Of a DNA stretch of 64,000 nucleotides, positions 59,291-64,000 are shown one piece after another. The stretch's first letter is position 1. Every line of letters starts with the position of its first letter. Both the position numbers and the translations under genes were made by a program. Source of the DNA: Planctomycetota bacterium. GTDB lineage: Bacteria; Planctomycetota; Phycisphaerae; Phycisphaerales; UBA5793. The stretch spans positions 17,703-81,702 of the forward strand of contig CAUJHZ010000072.1 in the NCBI GenBank assembly GCA_963205185.1, given 5' to 3'. The notes under the pieces were generated by a model. That model searched no databases, had not been told where the DNA came from, and saw nothing but the letters and a program-made list of their open reading frames with translations.

Positions 59291-60538
59291 TCAATAGGGC
59301 CAGAGCCAGAGCAGCGCGGCGCCGCCGACGGCGCTCGCTGCGAACATCACGCCGAGGCGCCGCATCATCGGCCGCCCTCCAAGCAGCGCCACCGCGACGA
59401 ACTTGAAGAGGAGGTTTGCCATCGCTCCTACCAGAATCAGCCGCCAGCCCGTCGCCGTTTCCAGCGAGCCGGCGTTCATGAGTTGCGCGCTCGACAGGGT
59501 GATCGCATCCATGTCAGTAAGACCCGACAGGCCGGCGACCACGTACAAGGCTGCTTCGCCGAAATGATCGCGAACAGCCGATATACCCAGGAGCACCGCC
59601 GCGTACAGCAGGCCGAAGATCACCGCCGCGGCGAGGTCCTTGGGCGGCTGTTCATCCGAGGGAGCATTCAGCCTGGAGCGCATCGACACGAATGCGACAA
59701 TGCAGATCACCAGCATGAGCCCCATCATGATCGCCAGCGGCGGCGCGACGCGTCCAAACAGGCCCGGCGCCACGAGGGCAACCTCGAACAGCACGCGGCC
59801 GAAGACCACCGTCGATGCAATCATCACGATGACCGAAGCCGCCGCCGACTCGTCAGTATTCGCGTGCGCCCGGCGGGCGGAACTCACGGTCGTGGCGGTG
59901 CTGGAGATGAGCCCGCCGAGAATGCCGGTCAGCAGTGTGCCTGCCTTGGCGCCGATGAGCCGGCGCGCCACATACGCCGCCATGCTGATGCCCACGATGA
60001 GCACGACCATGAGCCAGATGCGAAAGGGGTTGAGCACGTCGTAGGGGCCGTAGGCCTCGTCGGGCAGCACGGGCAGAATGATCATGCCGATGAGAATGAG
60101 CCGCGCGACGGCTCGCAGGTCGTCGGCGCCGAGTCGGTCGACGAACTGGTGCAGCGAGTCCTTGGAATGCAGCAGCAGCGCGACGGCCCCGGCGGCGACC
60201 ACGCCCAGCACGACGTGCTCCATCAGCACCAGCGCGCCGATGAGAAACATCACGATGCCCGCGATCTCCGTCGTCACACCGGGTCCGGGCGCGGTCTCGC
60301 TCGGCTGGCGCATCCGGTTGCCGACGGCGAACATCCACGCGATGGCCAGCAGGCCCGCCGCAGGCGTCCAGAGGGACTCCGTCTCGCGGGCGATGAGGCC
60401 GCACAGCCCCCCGGCAAGAGCGATGAGGGCAAAGGTGCGGATGCCGGCAATCGCCTTGTCGGCCCACTCGCGCTGCATCCCGACCAGCAGCCCAAGGCCC
60501 AGTGCAATGCCCAGATCGCGCATCATTTCCGCTTCCAC
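59291..60538 (-). CDS. MgtC/DUF4010 membrane protein
   Basis: 415 residues from the GTG at 60538 (AGGG about 8 nt upstream); GTG 60547 and ATG 60526 are alternatives. The N-terminal MgtC/SapB-like part is GIALGLGLLVGMQREWADK and GIRTFALIALAGGL. The C-terminal DUF4010 part has GLSGLTDMDAITLSSAQL. About 12 helices in total. Transported ion or role not known. Confidence 0.8.
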   Translation of the reverse strand: MEAEMMRDLGIALGLGLLVGMQREWADKAIAGIRTFALIALAGGLCGLIARETESLWTPAAGLLAIAWMFAVGNRMRQPSETAPGPGVTTEIAGIVMFLIGALVLMEHVVLGVVAAGAVALLLHSKDSLHQFVDRLGADDLRAVARLILIGMIILPVLPDEAYGPYDVLNPFRIWLMVVLIVGISMAAYVARRLIGAKAGTLLTGILGGLISSTATTVSSARRAHANTDESAAASVIVMIASTVVFGRVLFEVALVAPGLFGRVAPPLAIMMGLMLVICIVAFVSMRSRLNAPSDEQPPKDLAAAVIFGLLYAAVLLGISAVRDHFGEAALYVVAGLSGLTDMDAITLSSAQLMNAGSLETATGWRLILVGAMANLLFKFVAVALLGGRPMMRRLGVMFAASAVGGAALLWLWPY

Positions 60539-60699
60539 GCGATTCACCCTTTAGTGGCGGCGCCTCGTGCCGGAGACTGATGCGGCGCAGTGCACGCCGC
60601 GGTTTGCTCAAGGGTAGGTCGCGCAGCGCGCGACGCCGCACCGGGAGAGATACCGGATTCAGAGCGATCAAGTGCGACGCGGCAGGCACAACAAAACAA

Positions 60700-60731
60700 C
60701 CACCGGCCGGGAGAGGGCTCCCGGCCGGTGG
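60700..60731 (-). terminator. Terminator of the coiled-coil lipoprotein gene
   Basis: Perfect 14-bp stem (60700-60713 with 60718-60731) and 4-nt loop; a T-rich TTGTTTTG tail follows on the minus strand. Confidence 0.75.
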
Positions 60732-60764
60732 CGTGGTCAGCGAAACTCAGTCGTCGACAGTCAA

Positions 60765-63539
60765 TCAGTCGTTGCCGTCCGTGGGGACGTCAGCGATCTG
60801 AACGACGTTCTGCTCCTTGTCGCCGGTCTTGACCGTCTCGCGACTGGCCTGGACGGGCGTGGTGGAGGGATCGGGCACCTGGAAGTTCATCTGGAAGTTC
60901 TTCGTCGAGTTACGAAGTTCCGCCAGACGCTGATCCCAGTTCTTCATCGCAGCCATCTGCAGTTCCTGCTGCTGGGCACGCAGGGCCGCCAGGCGCTGCT
61001 GCGATTCGGCCCGGGTCGCTTCCGCCTGCGCGAGCGTCTGCTCGAGGTTCTTCTGGCGGAAGGTCTCGGTGCGGTAGAGGTCAGCCGCATCCTTGACGCG
61101 CTCGGCGTCGACCTGCACGAGGCGGGCGCCGAACTGGGCCCGCACGGCCTCTTCCTGCGCCAGGGCGGTCTTGCGGCCGGCCTCGACGTTGGCCATGACG
61201 ATGTCGCGCTCAGCGCGGAGGTGAGCGTACTCAGCCTCCGTCAGGGCGCTGGCCTGCTCGCTCTGCGCCTTGGCCGTGGCCATGAGACGCTCGACGTCGG
61301 CTTCACCCTTCACGCGGTTGGCGTAGACGAGGTTGCGGTTGCGATCGAGTTCGGCCTCGGCCAGCGACTGCTCGAGCGCGTTCTTGGCGCGAATGCGGGC
61401 GATCTCCACCTCCGCGCGCTTGCCCACGACATCGGCCCGGACGAGCGCTTCGTCGTAGTTCGCCTGCGCGACGATCGTCTGCGATTCGATCGAACGATCG
61501 AGCTTGGCCAGTTCAGCCGTCAGCGTGCGCTGGGCGGCGTCGATCTGGGCGTCGAACTGCGACGCGAGGGCGGCCTGGCTCTGGCCGACGCTGTCGGCCT
61601 CGGCCATGAGCCGGCTGTACTCGGCGTTGCCGCGACGCTTGAGGGCGTCGAGTTGGGCCTGCAGCGCGGTCGCTTCGGTCTGGCCGTTGCGAGCCGTCAT
61701 GTCAGACTCGGCCTTGAGCTGGTTGGTCTGGGCGACGGCCACGTCATAGGTCGCCTTGGCCTGGGCGCGAAGGTCGGTCGCCTGGGCGAGCGCTTCCTTG
61801 CGGAAGGCGCCGGCTTCGACGATCGAGCGGTCGTGCTCGGTCTTGGCGAACGCGAGTTCGGCATTGGCCGTGGCGATGGTCTCGGCGAGTTTGGCCTTGG
61901 CCTGCGACTCGAGAGCCGAGGCGATGGCGTTCTGCTCGGAGGCGATGGCCAGCTGCTGGCTCTTGGCCGCGTCGAGGTTGGTCTTGGTCTGCGCGAACGA
62001 GGCTTCGAGCGCCAGCGTGTGCGCATCAGCCGTGGCCCGGTCCTTCATCACTTCGGCAAGCGAAGCGCGGAAGGCGGCGACGTATTCGGGTTCGACGCGC
62101 GGCGTGACGGGCGTCACGGCCGGTGAATCGGGCACCTTGTGCAGATCGTCAGCCTGGGGCGCGGCGGGATCGGTCTTGCCGGGCACCTCGACGCTGTTCT
62201 GCTTCTGCTGGTTGGCCAGTTCATCGATGATCTGGGCCCGCAGGCGGGTCGCTTCCTCGTTGGCCGCGGCGATGATTTCCTTCATCTGCTCTTCGGCGAG
62301 TTCCTGCTGATGGGCCGCGGTCTCGCGCATGGCGTTGGCGCGGGCTTCGGCTTCAGCCTTGACGAACTCGCTGCGAGCCACGGATTCGGCGCGATTGGCG
62401 CGGATGCGGATTTTTTCGATCTCGGCGCGGGCGTCCTTGGCCCACGATTCGAGTTCTTCCATGCCGCGCTGGCAGTCGGCGTTGGCGCGGTCGGTGATGA
62501 CCTGCGCGTCGCCGCGGAGCCGCGAGATCTGCGCCTCAGCGCGGGCGAAGTTCGAGTTGGCCTCGACGAGCCAGCGCTCGTGATTGAACTGCGACTGCGC
62601 CCACTCCGATTCTGCGGCCTTGACCTTGACGTCGTACTCTTCCTGCGAAGCCTGCGCGGTGAGCGCATCGGCGCGGGCATTGATCTCGGCCGAGTGTGCG
62701 GTGGCTTCCTGGAGCATCGAGGCCGCCTTGCTGGCGAGGCGCTTGGACTCGGCGTCGCTCTGCTGGAGGACGGTGTCGATGCGGATCTGCAGTTCGTCGG
62801 CCTGGGCCGCGGTCTGATCGCTCACGGCCTTGGCCTCGACGCGCATGGCGTTGACGGTCGCCTCGGCGCGCTGGCGCGTCGCCTTGGCGGTCTCGCGCAT
62901 GTCGGCGATGGCGGCCTTGGCTTCGGTTTCGGTGGTCTCGCGCATGTTCTGGAGTTTTTCGATGCGCGCCGTCGCCTGGGCGTATTCGGTCTTGGCGCGG
63001 GAGATCACTTCGTCCTGCACCGTCTGACGCTCCTTGATGAGCGCGTTGACGTGCGCCTCGTCGCGGGCGGCGTTGGATTCGATCTCGCGCTGCTTGGCGG
63101 CCATGTCGGCGAAGATGCGGTTCTGCTCCGCCTCGTACTGCTGCTGCAGCTTCTCCGCCTCGGCCATGGCGATCTGCTCGCGCGTGGCCGCTTCCTGCTG
63201 GCGCGCCTGAAGCCGGGCGGTGCCCTCGCGCTGCACGGCCTGCTGCTGAAGCGCCGTGGCGTCGGCGTCGGCGAGCGTGCGCTCCACCTTCGCCATGCCG
63301 ATCTTCGCTTCGCTCACGTAGTTCTCGGGCAGCTGGTACTGCTTGGAAGCGCTGCTGATGTAGGAGCGCGTCTCCTGCACGCGGCCGTTGGGCGTGTTGA
63401 CGTTGATGATCGGCTTGCGGCTGGCCGTTTCCGTCGTCGTGCAGCCCGAGGGCATCGTGATTCCCACGACCGCCACCAGGGCCGCCGTCACCAGCGTCTT
63501 GCCGGCCACCTTCAATTGACTCGTCCGTTGATTCGACAT
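60765..63539 (-). CDS. Giant coiled-coil lipoprotein
   Basis: 924 residues from the ATG at 63539, with GGGAGG upstream. The N-terminus has a signal helix (TLVTAALVAVVGI) and a lipobox-like MPSGC (C33), so a lipid-anchored envelope protein is predicted. Residues about 95-880 are almost unbroken heptad-rich helix, dominated by Ala, Glu, Gln and Arg; a Pro-rich break (DPAAPQADDLHKVPDSPAVTP) splits it near 520. No known domain was identified. It may be a structural spacer between membrane and wall or S-layer. Confidence 0.75.
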   Translation of the reverse strand: MSNQRTSQLKVAGKTLVTAALVAVVGITMPSGCTTTETASRKPIINVNTPNGRVQETRSYISSASKQYQLPENYVSEAKIGMAKVERTLADADATALQQQAVQREGTARLQARQQEAATREQIAMAEAEKLQQQYEAEQNRIFADMAAKQREIESNAARDEAHVNALIKERQTVQDEVISRAKTEYAQATARIEKLQNMRETTETEAKAAIADMRETAKATRQRAEATVNAMRVEAKAVSDQTAAQADELQIRIDTVLQQSDAESKRLASKAASMLQEATAHSAEINARADALTAQASQEEYDVKVKAAESEWAQSQFNHERWLVEANSNFARAEAQISRLRGDAQVITDRANADCQRGMEELESWAKDARAEIEKIRIRANRAESVARSEFVKAEAEARANAMRETAAHQQELAEEQMKEIIAAANEEATRLRAQIIDELANQQKQNSVEVPGKTDPAAPQADDLHKVPDSPAVTPVTPRVEPEYVAAFRASLAEVMKDRATADAHTLALEASFAQTKTNLDAAKSQQLAIASEQNAIASALESQAKAKLAETIATANAELAFAKTEHDRSIVEAGAFRKEALAQATDLRAQAKATYDVAVAQTNQLKAESDMTARNGQTEATALQAQLDALKRRGNAEYSRLMAEADSVGQSQAALASQFDAQIDAAQRTLTAELAKLDRSIESQTIVAQANYDEALVRADVVGKRAEVEIARIRAKNALEQSLAEAELDRNRNLVYANRVKGEADVERLMATAKAQSEQASALTEAEYAHLRAERDIVMANVEAGRKTALAQEEAVRAQFGARLVQVDAERVKDAADLYRTETFRQKNLEQTLAQAEATRAESQQRLAALRAQQQELQMAAMKNWDQRLAELRNSTKNFQMNFQVPDPSTTPVQASRETVKTGDKEQNVVQIADVPTDGND

Positions 63540-63857
63540 CGCTGACCTCCCGTTATCGAGACATTCCTCGTGGAATCCATCCATCCAGCCCAGCCGATGC
63601 CGGGCGCGCATTGAACCATGTCGGACGTTGGGCAGCGCGTGTTGAGCGCGACCACTCATAACTCGAATGAGCGGTGCGTTAAATTTGCGGGTGCGATAAG
63701 CGGCCGCACCGCAGGGGCCGGGTCGACACGCTCAGAGGCGGTGGCGCTTCTCCTGGCGCACGTTTCAGCTCAATCCGCGTCCAAAACGGACGACGCCTGC
63801 AGGTGAAGCCCCTGCAGGCGCCCGGTGCAAGTACATGATTTCGAACTTCTGGGGGTC
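63540..63857. other. Intergenic stretch
   Basis: No credible coding frame. It contains the lipoprotein promoter region and, near its right end, the hairpin at 63794-63820. Nothing else recognised. Confidence 0.5.
63794..63820 (-). terminator. Hairpin downstream of the right-edge gene
   Basis: Perfect 10-bp stem (63794-63803 with 63811-63820), 7-nt loop. On the minus strand TTTT follows after nine nucleotides, so terminator function is plausible but not ideal. Confidence 0.5.
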
Positions 63858-64000
63858 CTACAACTGGTCCACGTTGCTCGTCGTGCAGCTCGCCGCATCC
63901 AGCGCCTGGACGTAGCGACCACAGGCCTGGGCCGGGACCTGAAGATCCAACGAAATCGATCCATTCCCATCGGCGCGGATGATCCGGTAGAGCTGGGCCG
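63858..64000 (-). CDS. C-terminal end of a secreted protein (partial)
   Basis: 46 codons before a TAG stop at 63858-63860; the rest lies beyond the window. It reads RIIRADGNGSISLDL, ACGRYVQALDAASCTTSN. The same order of ADG, ACG, QA.D and C.TS occurs at the end of the secreted protein at 29429-31165, so both share a C-terminal module. Confidence 0.65.
   Translation of the reverse strand, partial: AQLYRIIRADGNGSISLDLQVPAQACGRYVQALDAASCTTSNVDQL

Noticed and set aside
60550..60560. TTTAGTGGCGG, identical to one arm end of the rnpB inserts
   Set aside because: Only a half element: no facing CCGCCACTAAA nearby, and an 11-mer can match by chance.
1..64000. CRISPR array, transposase or prophage
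   Set aside because: No regularly spaced repeats, no transposase, integrase or phage structural genes were seen.

Overview
The window is a contiguous, densely coded piece of a high-GC bacterial chromosome. I infer a member of the Planctomycetota, most likely near the Phycisphaerae. The reasons are two tandem membrane proteins with the CPRCGYDLRG zinc ribbon common in that phylum, secreted proteins sharing a Cys-containing C-terminal module, an RNase P RNA with planctomycete-like helix insertions, and many genes with no Shine-Dalgarno but a -10 box right beside the start codon. No rRNA, phage, transposase or CRISPR array was seen. This placement is an inference; no search was run.

Left third (1-22.5 kb). 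An FtsX-type ABC exporter (cut by the left edge) follows gcvH on the minus strand. A gene-free stretch then holds a candidate small RNA (about 2751-2844). Next come a TIM-barrel protein, cmk-plsC, an HDOD protein, tRNA-Lys, and an SNF2 helicase overlapping a SWIM zinc-finger gene. A thioesterase/DUF971 pair and the run pyrF, solute-binding lipoprotein-like gene, pyk, cinA follow. A lower-GC patch has a DUF4139 protein and two small membrane genes between 68-bp direct repeats, then rnpB and a Gfo/Idh-like gene.

Middle (22.5-43 kb). A long minus-strand run encodes a glycosyltransferase, bioA, a class III-type sirtuin, N-acetylornithine carbamoyltransferase, a small membrane protein framed by inverted repeats, arsM and arsR. 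A cupin and a large secreted protein follow. A visibly AT-richer accessory segment (31.2-33.2 kb) carries an FRG-domain gene and a DUF5677-like gene abutting the 3' end of lpd. Then come a metallophosphoesterase, yidC, mnmE, a TlpA-like redoxin, a GNAT enzyme and an FAD oxidoreductase.

Right third (43-64 kb). Features here are a tiny basic protein gene, an HD protein, three tandem PilZ genes, TPR and HEAT repeat proteins, an ABC-2 exporter, the zinc-ribbon pair, a one-domain asparaginase, a CPA2 antiporter, a divergent osmC/tetR pair, cdd, several small membrane genes, a MgtC/DUF4010 protein and a 924-residue coiled-coil lipoprotein. The right edge cuts a secreted protein.

Themes: arginine synthesis through acetylated intermediates next to a lysine deacylase, arsenic methylation under ArsR, cyclic-di-GMP sensing (three PilZ, one HDOD), and envelope biogenesis (yidC, plsC, two ABC exporters, coiled-coil lipoprotein).
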